A DNA stretch of 59,923 nt, taken from assembly GCA_001314905.1 (NCBI GenBank), contig LJZT01000013.1, positions 1 to 59,923 on the forward strand. Reading direction: 5' to 3'. Each line of letters starts with the position of its first letter. Position 1 is the first letter of the stretch. This document shows, in pieces, positions 1 to 8,303 of the stretch. The notes below the pieces were generated by a model. The model was given only the letters and a program-made list of their open reading frames with translations, had not been told where the DNA came from and did no database searches. The translations under genes and the position numbers were made by a program. The DNA is from Phormidium sp. OSCR. GTDB lineage: Bacteria > Cyanobacteriota > Cyanobacteriia > Cyanobacteriales > Geitlerinemataceae.

Positions 1-458
1 TCGTCGGTGTACTCGTTGCGATCGCTTTTGGGCTTCTCAAACACGTACAATCCAGGGTTAATGCGGACTTTATCCACGTGTTTGGCAACTTCTAAGGCAA
101 TTTTCATGCCGTTGTGGTGGACATCAGCCACCAGGGGAACCTCTTGATAGGTCTCCCGCAGTTTCTGCTTAATCTGGGCTAGGGTTTTGGCATGAGCCAT
201 ACTGGGAACCGTGACCCGGACAATTTCGCAGCCAATTTCATGAAGCCGCCGAATTCCTGCCACAGACCCGTCCACGTCCATGGTGTCCTCGTTAATCATC
301 GACTGAACGACCACAGGATGTCCACCGCCGATGGTGACGCGACCGACGGGAACAGGACGAGTTTTACGGCGATGAATGGTGGTTTCAAAGGCAGCGGCCT
401 GATCTGGGGATGAGCCGTTGCTGGCGTCGTTGGGGGATTGAATAGGCAATGTTTGCAT
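1..458 (-). CDS. ispG: 4-hydroxy-3-methylbut-2-enyl diphosphate synthase (IspG/GcpE), 5' part only
   Basis: The minus strand reads inward from an ATG at 456-458 ([11 protein letters not shown]...) and stays open to the window edge, so only about 152 N-terminal codons are visible. After a short variable leader come [50 protein letters not shown] and [14 protein letters not shown], which fit the N-terminal TIM-barrel domain of IspG. The enzyme reduces methylerythritol cyclodiphosphate to HMBPP in the plastid-type isoprenoid pathway and uses ferredoxin in cyanobacteria. The iron-sulfur cysteines lie in the C-terminal domain, outside the window, so catalytic integrity cannot be judged. Confidence 0.9.
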   Translation of the reverse strand, partial: MQTLPIQSPNDASNGSSPDQAAAFETTIHRRKTRPVPVGRVTIGGGHPVVVQSMINEDTMDVDGSVAGIRRLHEIGCEIVRVTVPSMAHAKTLAQIKQKLRETYQEVPLVADVHHNGMKIALEVAKHVDKVRINPGLYVFEKPKSDRNEYTD

Positions 459-739
459 GAGTCCGATGCAGCTGGTTACGGTAGCCAGAAGTCTTTTGAT
501 GGGTATGTCTAATTTTACCTTGCCATAGAAAGGGATTCTCTAACAGTGTTTTGGCAGTTTTGCCAGTTTTGGCACGATTCCCTCTTGAAGCCAGCCGTTA
601 CCCTAGAAAGAACCTGGCCAACCTCACAGGTTTTATGTAGGGTGCGCCACTTCCCCTGTTGTCTGCGTTGTGGGTGTTCCTTGTTTCCCGACGAGGGCGT
701 ACCACTTGCTAGTCTACCTTGCCTTTTGCCTTGTAATCT

Positions 740-2260
740 ATGATTGATCGACCTGACTCATGTGAAACGTCGTGGATAGCAACCCTGCTTCTTGTCGATG
801 ACCGTGTGGAAAATCTGGATTTGCTGTCGCGGCTGCTGCTGCGTAAAGGCTATCAAACTCAGAATGTGACGGAAGGGACAAAGGTTATTGATTTTGCCCA
901 ACAACTTGAACCTGATTTAATTTTGTTGGATATTTGTATGCCGGAGGTGGACGGGTTTGAGGTCTGTCGTCGCCTCAAGGCTGAACCGACAACTGCCGGG
1001 ATTCCGGTCATTTTTGTCAGTGCTTTGGATAATGTACTCGATAAGGTTAAAGCGTTCGCTTCGGGGGGGGTGGATTATATTACAAAACCCTTCCAGTTGG
1101 CTGAGGTGGTTGCCCGGATTGAGAATCAACTGAAGTTGAAACGGTTGCAGGAACAACTTGAAGCCCAGAATGCTCGGCTTCAGGCGGAAATCCGCGATCG
1201 CATCCAAGCCGAAGACTCCCTACGTCAGCAAGAACAATATCTACGTTTAATCCTAGATAATATCCCGCAACAAGTCTTTTGGAAGGATACCAATTTGGTA
1301 TTTCTCGGTTGTAATCAGAATTGGGCCAATGCAGCTTACTTAGAGTCTCCCGATGAGGTAGTGGGAAAAACAGACTATGATATGTTTGGAGATACGGAAA
1401 TTGCTGAAAAATTCCGGGAACAAGATCGACGCATTATTGAAACCAATACGCCACAACTCCATATTATCGCCAAAAAACAGAAACTCGATGCCGAAGGTCG
1501 CCCAGTTTGGCTCGATATTAATAAGCTCCCCATTCATGATGCTCATGGGAACGTCATTGGCGTTTTGGGGGTTTTAGAAGATATTACAAAACGTAAACTC
1601 GCTGAAGAAGCCCTAAAGGCAGAGAAACAAAAATCAGAACATTTACTCCTGAATATTTTACCCCAAGCTATTGTCGATCACCTCAAACAACTCGAAAGTG
1701 CGATCGCCGACCGTTTTGATGATACCACAGTCATGTTTGCCGATATTGTTGGCTTTACGGCTCTTTCGTCTCAAATTTCTCCCATTGAAGTGGTCGATAT
1801 TCTTAATCAAATTTTTTCCGTTTTTGACCGTTTAGCGGATAAACATGGCTTAGAAAAAATCAAAACCATTGGTGATGCTTACATGGTGGCTGGAGGGCTG
1901 CCGATTCCTCGGTCTGATAGCCCGGAAGCCGTTGCTAATATGGCATTAGATATGTTAGAGGCGATGGCAGATTTTCAGCCCGCAGGGAACTCTCCTTTAG
2001 AAATTCGCATTGGCGTGAATACGGGACCCGTTGTGGCTGGGGTCATTGGCATTAAAAAGTTTATTTATGACCTCTGGGGAGATACAGTTAATGTGGCTAG
2101 TCGTATGGAATCTACCGGGCTTCCGGGTCGGATTCACGTGTCTGAAACGACTTATTTACGCCTACAAAATCATTTTGAATTTGAGGAGCGGGGTTTGATT
2201 CCCATTAAAGGTAAAGGAACTATGAAAACTTACTGGTTGCTCGGTCATAATCACTCTTAA
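740..2260 (+). CDS. Response regulator-PAS-class III adenylate cyclase
   Basis: A 506-aa soluble signalling protein. Residues 14-130 form a receiver domain with acidic pocket D20/D21, phosphoacceptor D64 (LILLDICMP), S94 and K116. A short coiled coil (about 130-165) leads to a PAS domain (about 166-285, ending in LGVLEDITKRK). A class III cyclase catalytic domain fills about 320-506. Metal-binding aspartates D335 (FADIVGF) and D379 (KTIGDAYM) are present. Purine-selecting K375 and D444 (YDLWGD) and the transition-state pair N451/R455 (NVASRM) point to ATP rather than GTP. The likely product is cAMP made on phosphorelay input. No cognate kinase is adjacent. A weak terminator follows at 2314-2333. 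Confidence 0.88.
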   Translation: MIDRPDSCETSWIATLLLVDDRVENLDLLSRLLLRKGYQTQNVTEGTKVIDFAQQLEPDLILLDICMPEVDGFEVCRRLKAEPTTAGIPVIFVSALDNVLDKVKAFASGGVDYITKPFQLAEVVARIENQLKLKRLQEQLEAQNARLQAEIRDRIQAEDSLRQQEQYLRLILDNIPQQVFWKDTNLVFLGCNQNWANAAYLESPDEVVGKTDYDMFGDTEIAEKFREQDRRIIETNTPQLHIIAKKQKLDAEGRPVWLDINKLPIHDAHGNVIGVLGVLEDITKRKLAEEALKAEKQKSEHLLLNILPQAIVDHLKQLESAIADRFDDTTVMFADIVGFTALSSQISPIEVVDILNQIFSVFDRLADKHGLEKIKTIGDAYMVAGGLPIPRSDSPEAVANMALDMLEAMADFQPAGNSPLEIRIGVNTGPVVAGVIGIKKFIYDLWGDTVNVASRMESTGLPGRIHVSETTYLRLQNHFEFEERGLIPIKGKGTMKTYWLLGHNHS

Positions 2261-2678
2261 TGACCGGGTGCATCTCAATGGGGGCGAGCAGGTCAGATTA
2301 GCCACCCCTAGCCATCCCAAGAGGGGATTTTTTAAGGATTTTCCCGACCGGGTCGGGGTGCGCGATCGCGTGGAGTTGCGTTCAACACTTGTCTAAGATC
2401 AGATACAGCCTAATTACCTCAATTTTTTGATTGAGAAACTCCTAGAATTGTAATAGTTTTTGTCATCTGGACTGATGCTATATATCACCTATTTTTCGTT
2501 TTAACTTTAGTTAGATTTATCGTTATTTTGACAAAAAAGAGGTATGATGAAAATGTTAAATCTGGGGTTGGGGAGTCAACGTTAGTGGAATCGGAACTCT
2601 GCGTCAGGCGATGAGATAAATTCCGTATTATGTCACAATTTACTGTACCCTCTCTGCCAGGATATGAGGTGAATTAGG
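2261..2678. other. Intergenic region between cyclase and chemoreceptor genes
   Basis: 418 bases without a convincing gene. The first 75 bases carry a terminator-like hairpin (2314-2333) and a HIP1 site near 2360. From about 2395 the sequence becomes AT-rich, as expected for the promoter region of the downstream receptor gene. I could not assign a specific operator. Confidence 0.5.
2314..2333 (+). terminator. Weak intrinsic terminator after the cyclase gene
   Basis: ATCCC at 2314-2318 pairs with GGGAT at 2324-2328 across a 5-nt loop, followed by a T run to 2333. The stem is short, so it is probably leaky. Confidence 0.4.
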
Positions 2679-4136
2679 ATGATTTCATTTAAACAGCAAA
2701 GAATCCGGACATGGATCATCGGGGGGTATGCCGTCCCCATTGTACTCTCGCTATTTTCGTTTGTCATCGTTTGGAACAGCGTGCGGATGTTACAGCAAGA
2801 AGCGGATCAGGTTGAAGAATTTATCGGCAATGATACGATCATTGATCGCCTGCAGTTGAATAGTCAAGTTCTCTCGCGGACGTTGCGGGGCTATTTACTT
2901 GACCCGAGTCCCATCTCTCTCAATAGCTATAACCAGGCTCGGGAAAATTTATATACGGACGTTCCCTTACTGATGGAACGATTGAGAGACGATGAGGAAC
3001 AAGAGCAGTTCCAAGAGATGATCGAGCAGGTTGAACAACTCCTTGAAACCCACCGGAGCATTTTGATTCAAGCTCAAGGAGGCGATCGCGACGGGGCGAT
3101 CGAGAGTTGGAAGCAACTACGGGCCCGGGCTCAGGCCGAGGAGATTCAAGATCGGTTCACCAGCTTTAGTAACCATGAGAAGTCCCTGGTCAGGCAGAGT
3201 CAGCTAACCCAGCAAGAGTCCCTGAATACACTGGTCAACTCAACCATCAGTTTAACCCTATTAACTTTAATTGGGTCTACCTTCGTAGGCTGGTGGATCA
3301 TTAGCCGCATTACCCGACAAATGAATGAAGCCGCCAGTTCCGTGGCCAGTTCATCGATGGAAATTGCGGCGACGATGGAAGAACAAGAACGCACCGCCAG
3401 TCAGCAAGCGGCCTCCGTCAACGAAACCACCACCACCATGGATGAACTCGGGGCCTCGGCTCGTCAGGTGATGAACCAGGCCGAGTCGGCGACGGGAAGT
3501 GCCAATGAGGTGTTGAGCCAGGCTGACAATGGCACTCGTGCTGTCGAGGAAACCCTCGAAACCATGTATTCTCTCAAAGATCGGGTCTCGGCGATCGCCC
3601 AACAGATTTTACGTTTGAGCGAGCAGACCAACCAAATCGGCAACATTTCCAACCTGGTCAGTGATTTGGCCAACCAAACCAATATGTTAGCCCTCAATGC
3701 CGCCGTAGAAGCGGTGCGAGCGGGGGAACATGGTAAAGGCTTCTCGGTGGTGGCCAGTGAAATTCGCAAATTGGCCGATCAGAGCAAAAAATCCGCTGAG
3801 AAGATTAACACCCTCGTCGAAGATATCCAAAATGCCATCAATACCACGGTCATGGTCACCGATGAAGGCACCAAAAGCGTCGAAACCGGGGTTAACGTCA
3901 GTCAGAACACCTCCCATGCCTTTGCGGGGGTCCGAGAAGGCATCAATCAGGTGGTGATGAGCAATCAACAGATTACCCTAACCCTGAAACAGCAGGTGAA
4001 TGCCGTCGAACAGGTGATTGAAGCCATGACCGTTCTCAATGTGGCGGCTCAAGAGACGGCGACGGGGATTACCCAAGTTAAAGAAGGAACCCAACGCCTG
4101 AATCAAGCGGCCGTCTCGTTGAAAGATCTCGTTTGA
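2679..4136 (+). CDS. Methyl-accepting chemotaxis protein without HAMP domain
   Basis: 485 aa. The first membrane helix is at about residues 12-33, a helical periplasmic sensor of about 155 residues (four-helix-bundle type) follows, and the second membrane helix is at about 188-208. The cytoplasmic signalling domain starts almost at once (EIAATMEEQERTASQ). The conserved hairpin tip is at about 330-370 (DLANQTNMLALNAAVEA, RAGEHGKGFSVVASEIRKL), which binds CheA/CheW. There is no room for a HAMP module between TM2 and the coiled coil. In cyanobacteria such receptors usually feed type IV pilus phototaxis or motility arrays. No che or pil genes are adjacent. The ATG at 2679 is the only sensible start. 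Confidence 0.9.
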   Translation: MISFKQQRIRTWIIGGYAVPIVLSLFSFVIVWNSVRMLQQEADQVEEFIGNDTIIDRLQLNSQVLSRTLRGYLLDPSPISLNSYNQARENLYTDVPLLMERLRDDEEQEQFQEMIEQVEQLLETHRSILIQAQGGDRDGAIESWKQLRARAQAEEIQDRFTSFSNHEKSLVRQSQLTQQESLNTLVNSTISLTLLTLIGSTFVGWWIISRITRQMNEAASSVASSSMEIAATMEEQERTASQQAASVNETTTTMDELGASARQVMNQAESATGSANEVLSQADNGTRAVEETLETMYSLKDRVSAIAQQILRLSEQTNQIGNISNLVSDLANQTNMLALNAAVEAVRAGEHGKGFSVVASEIRKLADQSKKSAEKINTLVEDIQNAINTTVMVTDEGTKSVETGVNVSQNTSHAFAGVREGINQVVMSNQQITLTLKQQVNAVEQVIEAMTVLNVAAQETATGITQVKEGTQRLNQAAVSLKDLV

Positions 4137-4148
4137 TGGACTGATTGA

Positions 4149-5030
4149 CTAGGGAGTGGGTGGCTCTGAGGCGGGTTCTGAGGCTGTATCGGCGGCGGGT
4201 TTGGCGGGTCGGGGGCGGCGGCCAATGCCTAAGGCCGGGAGCAGCGTTTCTTTGATATAGGAGGCGATCGCCACCACAACAATAATCAGCACCGCCCCGA
4301 TGCCAATGGGACTAGGAACCCAGAAATCTGCCTCTAGGTGCTGAGTTTCCCCCGGTTCGAGGGACCAAATCAGGGTGTTGTTTTCTAGGGTCGGTGCCGT
4401 TTTGCCCACAAACGAGCTCAGGCTGGCTCCCCAGGGGGTAATGAGGCGGAAACTGAGGTCAACGAGTCCCGTGGGACTAATCAGTACATTCCCCTCACTC
4501 GATAAGACTCCCAAGGCCCGCAAATCTACATCTAAACTGAGATGGTTGGCGATGGCGAAGATTAGGTTTTTCTGATTCAGGCTCAGATGGGTTTCGAGTT
4601 CAGGAATCTCTCCCGCTTGTTCCGGGGTGAGGCCATTCTGTTCAACGGGGTTAAAGAAACTCTCGAACTTCTCAACCAGGTCAGCTCCGTTGTTGAAGGG
4701 AATGACCACACGCCAGCGGCGATCGCCAACTTGTCGGGTATAGCCTTGCAGCGATCGCGCCCGCTGTTGGAGGCTTTGCGTCCAGCGATCAACGGTGCTG
4801 CTACTGAGATTGACGAATCGTTGCGATAGGGTAATATCCTGGACAATCTCGCCGTGGGTTTGGCTGTCGAAGTGAATCCCCACATCGTAACGGACACATC
4901 CCGACAGCAGTACAGTGGTTAGGGCAACGACGAGCAACAGAGGCGATCGCCGCAGTCGGCCCCAAACCGAGACCCAAGGGGCTGCGATCGCCGCGTAAAC
5001 TGGAGTAAGAACAGACTTCACAAAATTCAC
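4149..5030 (-). CDS. DUF3153 family lipoprotein
   Basis: A cyanobacterial conserved protein. A basic stretch (RLRRS) is followed by a hydrophobic segment and a lipobox (VLLSGC), so it is probably a lipoprotein. After cleavage the mature protein begins CVRYDVGIHFDSQTHGEI, typical of DUF3153. A second hydrophobic helix near the C terminus (GIGAVLIIVVVAIASYI) and a proline/alanine-rich tail (about the last 25 residues) suggest a C-terminal membrane anchor too. I prefer the GTG at 5030 (GAGG just upstream). The frame is open to an ATG at 5132, but that extra stretch is basic and not typical of a signal peptide. Function unknown. Confidence 0.75.
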   Translation of the reverse strand: MNFVKSVLTPVYAAIAAPWVSVWGRLRRSPLLLVVALTTVLLSGCVRYDVGIHFDSQTHGEIVQDITLSQRFVNLSSSTVDRWTQSLQQRARSLQGYTRQVGDRRWRVVIPFNNGADLVEKFESFFNPVEQNGLTPEQAGEIPELETHLSLNQKNLIFAIANHLSLDVDLRALGVLSSEGNVLISPTGLVDLSFRLITPWGASLSSFVGKTAPTLENNTLIWSLEPGETQHLEADFWVPSPIGIGAVLIIVVVAIASYIKETLLPALGIGRRPRPAKPAADTASEPASEPPTP

Positions 5031-5283
5031 AAACCTCGACAGGAGTAGTTTCCTTGATTTTAAGCCCTTCTGGGGCAAGCCCAAGGATTTGAGTCCAGAT
5101 TTCTCCCTATACCCTGGGGCAATCTTTGCCAAAGGCGAACTGAAAATGCCACAATGGAGGTCAGGATATCAATACCCTAAATCCGCCAGAGCAAGTAGGA
5201 CAACTACAACAAAGTAAGCCATTGCCCTGAGAGAGTTTTACTGTTATTTCTTGTCTATTTTTAAGTGTCAAAACTTTAGTGCC

Positions 5284-6533
5284 ATGATGAAGCTTTCCGG
5301 GAGACAACTGGCCCTGTATGTCGTCCTTTTACTGCTTGGCGGAGGAATCGGTGGCATAGTGAGCCGTCAAACGAGCAGAACGACCCCGGACTCATCCACT
5401 CCAGCCTCAGACTTAACGTTAAATCCGGTCGTCTTACAGCCGAGTCGATGGCAAGTAGAGCCGTCTCCTGAGCCGTCTCCTGAGCCGTCTAGTGAGCCGA
5501 GCGATCATCAACTAAACGGCAATCCTAACTTTATCGCCCGAGCCGCTGAGCAAGTGGGGCCGGCGGTGGTGCGCATCGACGCCACCCGTCGCGTTCGCTC
5601 ACCGCTTCCTGACTCAGTTCCAGAGCATCTGTTTCGCCGCTTTTTCAGTCCAGACTCCCCACAATCGTCAGAACGGACGGAACGGGGGACCGGTTCGGGC
5701 TTTATTTTGTCCTCCGACGGGCAAATTCTCACCAATGCTCATGTCGTAGAAGGCACCGATGTGGTGGAGGTGACGTTACGAGATGGACGAACATTTGAGG
5801 GACAGGTCATCGGCCGCGATGTCCTAACGGATGTGGCCGTTGTCACCATCGCAGCGACCGGACTGCCAACGGCGACCCTCGGCTCCTCGGAAGGCTTAGT
5901 GGCCGGACAATGGGCGATCGCCATTGGCAACCCCCTGGGATTAGATAATACCGTGACCGTGGGGATTATTAGCGATCGAGTGCCCAAGTGGGGATTAGTG
6001 ATAAACGGGTTCGCTTTATTCAAACCGACGCAGCCATCAATCCCGGTAACTCCGGGGGGCCATTACTCAACGATCGCGGTGAAGTCATTGGTGTCAACAC
6101 CGCCATTCGGGCTAACGCTCAGGGATTGGGGTTTGCCATCCCCATTGAAACCGCTCAACGCATTGCTGAACAACTCTTCGCCACGGGAGAAGCCCAACAT
6201 CTGTTTCTCGGCATTGAAATGTTGGATCTAACCCCACAGATGCGAGAAGACTTGGCACGAACCACCCGGATTGAACTCAGTTTGACGGAGGATCATGGGG
6301 TTCTCATCATGGGGGTTCAAGCCAACTCAGCGGCGGCCCGTTCAGGACTCCAAGTTGGAGATATTATTGAACGCATCGACGGACAACCCGTGGCGACAGC
6401 GCTTGATGTCCAGACGGCGGTTGAACGGGCGCAGGTGGGGCAACGACTGGCGATCGAGGTGCTTCGCAACGGAGAGTCCCGGGTCATCTCAGTCCGTCCT
6501 CAAGCCATGTCTCGCCAGCCGGGCCTGGGTTAA
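5284..6533 (+). pseudogene. HtrA/Deg-family trypsin-like serine protease, frameshifted
   Basis: Two frames together encode one Deg (HhoA/HhoB/HtrA-type) protease. The first frame (ATG 5284; TTG 5251 is also possible) holds a membrane anchor (LALYVVLLLLGGGIGGIV), a Pro/Ser/Glu linker with a repeated PSPE motif, and the protease N-terminal barrel with catalytic His (LTNAHVVEG) and Asp (VLTDVAVV). After GIIS at about 5973 the frame changes. The second frame reads [12 protein letters not shown] and then the Ser motif [11 protein letters not shown] and a PDZ domain (about 6300-6530). Cyanobacterial homologues, from memory, have three more residues between GIIS and RSSAQVG, so about 10 nt appear lost next to CGATCG. 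The upstream product runs out of frame to 6231 and lacks the catalytic Ser. The downstream piece could start at GTG 5988 but lacks His/Asp. Confidence 0.85.
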
Positions 6534-6880
6534 TCCCGGCGACGGCCCTCAGGATCTGGGCTGTCAACTTGGGACACTTGCTGATCGAGTTCCATACGTT
6601 GTTCCATTTGGCGTAGGAAATAGCCGGTCATCATGGCCGAGGCGAGCATTCCGGCCATATTTTCGCGGTCTGTGGAGATATGGACGTTGAACTCTTCTGA
6701 AGGAAGCACGCCGACGAGTCCTTGTACATTGCGAGAGATGATGTCTTTGATTTCTGGACTGGCTGACTTGGCAACCCGTGCCAGAATATCCGGGGACTGG
6801 TGTTGAAGATAGTCCAAAAGCTGGTTACTAACTTCCTCAGTTTCTCTCATCTGAGCAAAAATTTCTGGGTCGAAAACCAT
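6530..6880 (-). CDS. DUF760 domain-containing protein
   Basis: 116 aa, acidic, no signal peptide. The core [37 protein letters not shown] and [19 protein letters not shown] matches the DUF760 family, found in cyanobacteria and plastids. The gene overlaps the end of the Deg gene tail-to-tail by 4 nt. Molecular function is not known. In plants some members are chloroplast proteins, so a photosynthesis-related housekeeping role is possible but is an inference. Confidence 0.8.
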   Translation of the reverse strand: MVFDPEIFAQMRETEEVSNQLLDYLQHQSPDILARVAKSASPEIKDIISRNVQGLVGVLPSEEFNVHISTDRENMAGMLASAMMTGYFLRQMEQRMELDQQVSQVDSPDPEGRRRD

Positions 6881-6977
6881 GAGCGTCTCAGTTACGTCGG
6901 TGGATCAACAGTGGATGAACCTTGGAGCAAACTTGGATCAAACCATGGACCTGTACCCTCCAGTGTAGACCATCGCT

Positions 6978-7493
6978 CTACCCCTTGGCGATGAGATCGA
7001 GCGATCGCACGCTTCCCTGTAGCTGAAAATACTGGTGAAACTTATCCGTTAGCCGCAGTTCATAGGAGCGACCATCAGCGGATTTACGCCGGCGAACTAA
7101 GCCGAGTTCTACGAGGTCTTTCACTTGTTGATAAGCCCCAGACCCCCGTAAGTCCACCAATTCTGATTGGAGGAGGGGTTGTTTGATGGCGATCGCCGCC
7201 AGAGTGCGTTGAGCGCCGACCCCCAGTTCAGCGGGGACGAGGGCGAACATGACATCCTGGAAACTTTCCCGTAGTTGCAAACTATATTGACCCTTGAGTT
7301 CGACGATTTCCAGGGCGCTATCCCGTCGGGCGTAATCATCCATCAACTCTAACAGGGCGTCTTGCACTTGGCGGCGATCGCAGCCAGCACAATCGGCCAA
7401 CTGACTCAGGGATAGGGCCTGTCCTTTGAGATACAAAATTGCTTCTAATACTGTCGCTAAGCGCCGCTGGGGCTGTTTCTTCGTTGATGTCAT
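6978..7493 (-). CDS. scpB: Segregation and condensation protein ScpB
   Basis: 171 aa with two winged-helix domains. The N-terminal one starts LATVLEAILYLKGQALSLSQLA. The second contains AELGVGAQRTLAAIAIKQPLLQSELVDLRG, the conserved ScpB signature. ScpB binds ScpA and SMC to compact and segregate the chromosome. ATG at 7493 is preferred. The frame is open a little further upstream to the TAA that ends the VapC remnant at 7578-7580, but nothing there looks like ScpB. No scpA in the window. Confidence 0.88.
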   Translation of the reverse strand: MTSTKKQPQRRLATVLEAILYLKGQALSLSQLADCAGCDRRQVQDALLELMDDYARRDSALEIVELKGQYSLQLRESFQDVMFALVPAELGVGAQRTLAAIAIKQPLLQSELVDLRGSGAYQQVKDLVELGLVRRRKSADGRSYELRLTDKFHQYFQLQGSVRSLDLIAKG

Positions 7494-7577
7494 AAGGTTC
7501 GCTCTCGGCCGCAGAGTCTCACGGAACTGCTCTAATCCCCGATTATAAGCCGTCCGTTGGCCAGCGGCGATGTCTCC

Positions 7578-7646
7578 TTACGTGTCATGGCGGGGCTGGT
7601 TGCGATCCACTAGGCAGAGCAGTACGCTTGTGTCGCAAAGAATCAC
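7578..7646 (-). pseudogene. VapC-type PIN-domain toxin, N-terminal remnant
   Basis: GTG at 7646 overlaps the stop codon of the upstream antitoxin (GTGA), the classic vapBC arrangement. The peptide starts MILCDTSVLLCLVDRNQPRH, matching the first strand and helix of PIN-domain toxins including the catalytic Asp of CDT. After 22 codons a TAA (7578-7580) stops it. The remaining ~110 residues with the other acidic residues are absent, because scpB begins about 85 nt downstream. It cannot be an active nuclease. Confidence 0.6.
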
Positions 7647-7942
7647 AGTTCTAGTCCCTGTTTGCGATACTTTTCAACAATCATTTCCTCAATTGCTGAT
7701 TGGCTTGGTTTTACGGCGGCCCGCTCGATGGGCGGTTCTATGCTTTCTAAGTCTTGGAACCATTCTGCCCACGCAACACCATAGTCGCGATCGGAATCGG
7801 GCTGTTCAGATGTCGTTTGCTGTCCCTCGATCGCCGCCTCCCCATCCATGTCTTCACCGCGATCGCGGTGTTCTTGATCTTCGAGGAGAACCAAGGCAGC
7901 CCGCACAACGTCAACCGCAGACGAATACTGTTTTAGCCAGCG
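7643..7942 (-). pseudogene. Antitoxin remnant: ParD/CopG-like start joined to VapB-like C-terminus
   Basis: An open frame of 99 codons follows a TGA at 7943-7945. Its first part (KQYSSAVDVVRAALVLLEDQE) resembles the ribbon-helix-helix C-terminal half of ParD antitoxins. The end (YGVAWAEWFQDLE ... EMIVEKYRKQGLEL) resembles the toxin-binding tail of cyanobacterial VapB antitoxins and leads straight into the PIN remnant. The N-terminal DNA-binding strand of ParD is missing, replaced by the tail of the VWA remnant. A GTG at 7906 could still start an 87-aa protein. Likely a decayed, possibly chimeric antitoxin. Confidence 0.5.
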
Positions 7943-8303
7943 TCAGCAACGTTGCCCCCATTTCGTTGGCCAGGACTTTGCGAGCCTCCTTCAATCAGGC
8001 GTATTAATCCCGCTTCGCTCGAAGTTCCCACATTGAAGTCGCCGTCGGTGGCCAGGATGACGCGGTTGTTGCCATCTTCGATAAACTGCTCTCGGGCTAG
8101 TTGATAGGCCAGTTGGATACCTTCACCGCCAGCGGTGGAGCCTCCCGCTTCGAGTTGGGCGATCGCATCGAGAATGGCATCATTTTCATTCCCCGCCGTG
8201 GGTTCGAGGACGACTCCCGCCGCCCCAGCATAGACCACAATGCTCACCGTATCGTCTTCGTCGAGTTCGTTGACCAACAGAGTAAGGTTAGGCGAGTGAA
8301 CTG
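7911..8303 (-). pseudogene. YfbK-type von Willebrand factor A (VWA) protein, internally deleted remnant
   Basis: Read on the minus strand, LTLLVNELDEDDTVSIVVYAG, EAGGSTAGGEGIQLAYQLA and NNRVILATDGDFNVGTSSE match the middle of YfbK-like VWA proteins. At about 7990 the match jumps to a different frame, where EARKVLANEMGATLLTLAK, a segment that normally lies ~45 residues further on, continues to about 7935. So the remnant lacks its N-terminus, an internal block and everything after LAK. The 5' edge abuts the 3' end of the glycosidase gene. TTG at 8277 would give a 114-aa out-of-frame product. Clearly non-functional. Confidence 0.65.

Noticed and set aside
546-743. 65-codon open frame before the cyclase gene
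   Set aside because: Cys/Pro-rich low-plausibility peptide, no ribosome site and no family resemblance; more likely leader sequence.
5251-5283. TTG start for the Deg protease
   Set aside because: The 11 extra residues are not signal-like; ATG 5284 directly precedes the membrane anchor.
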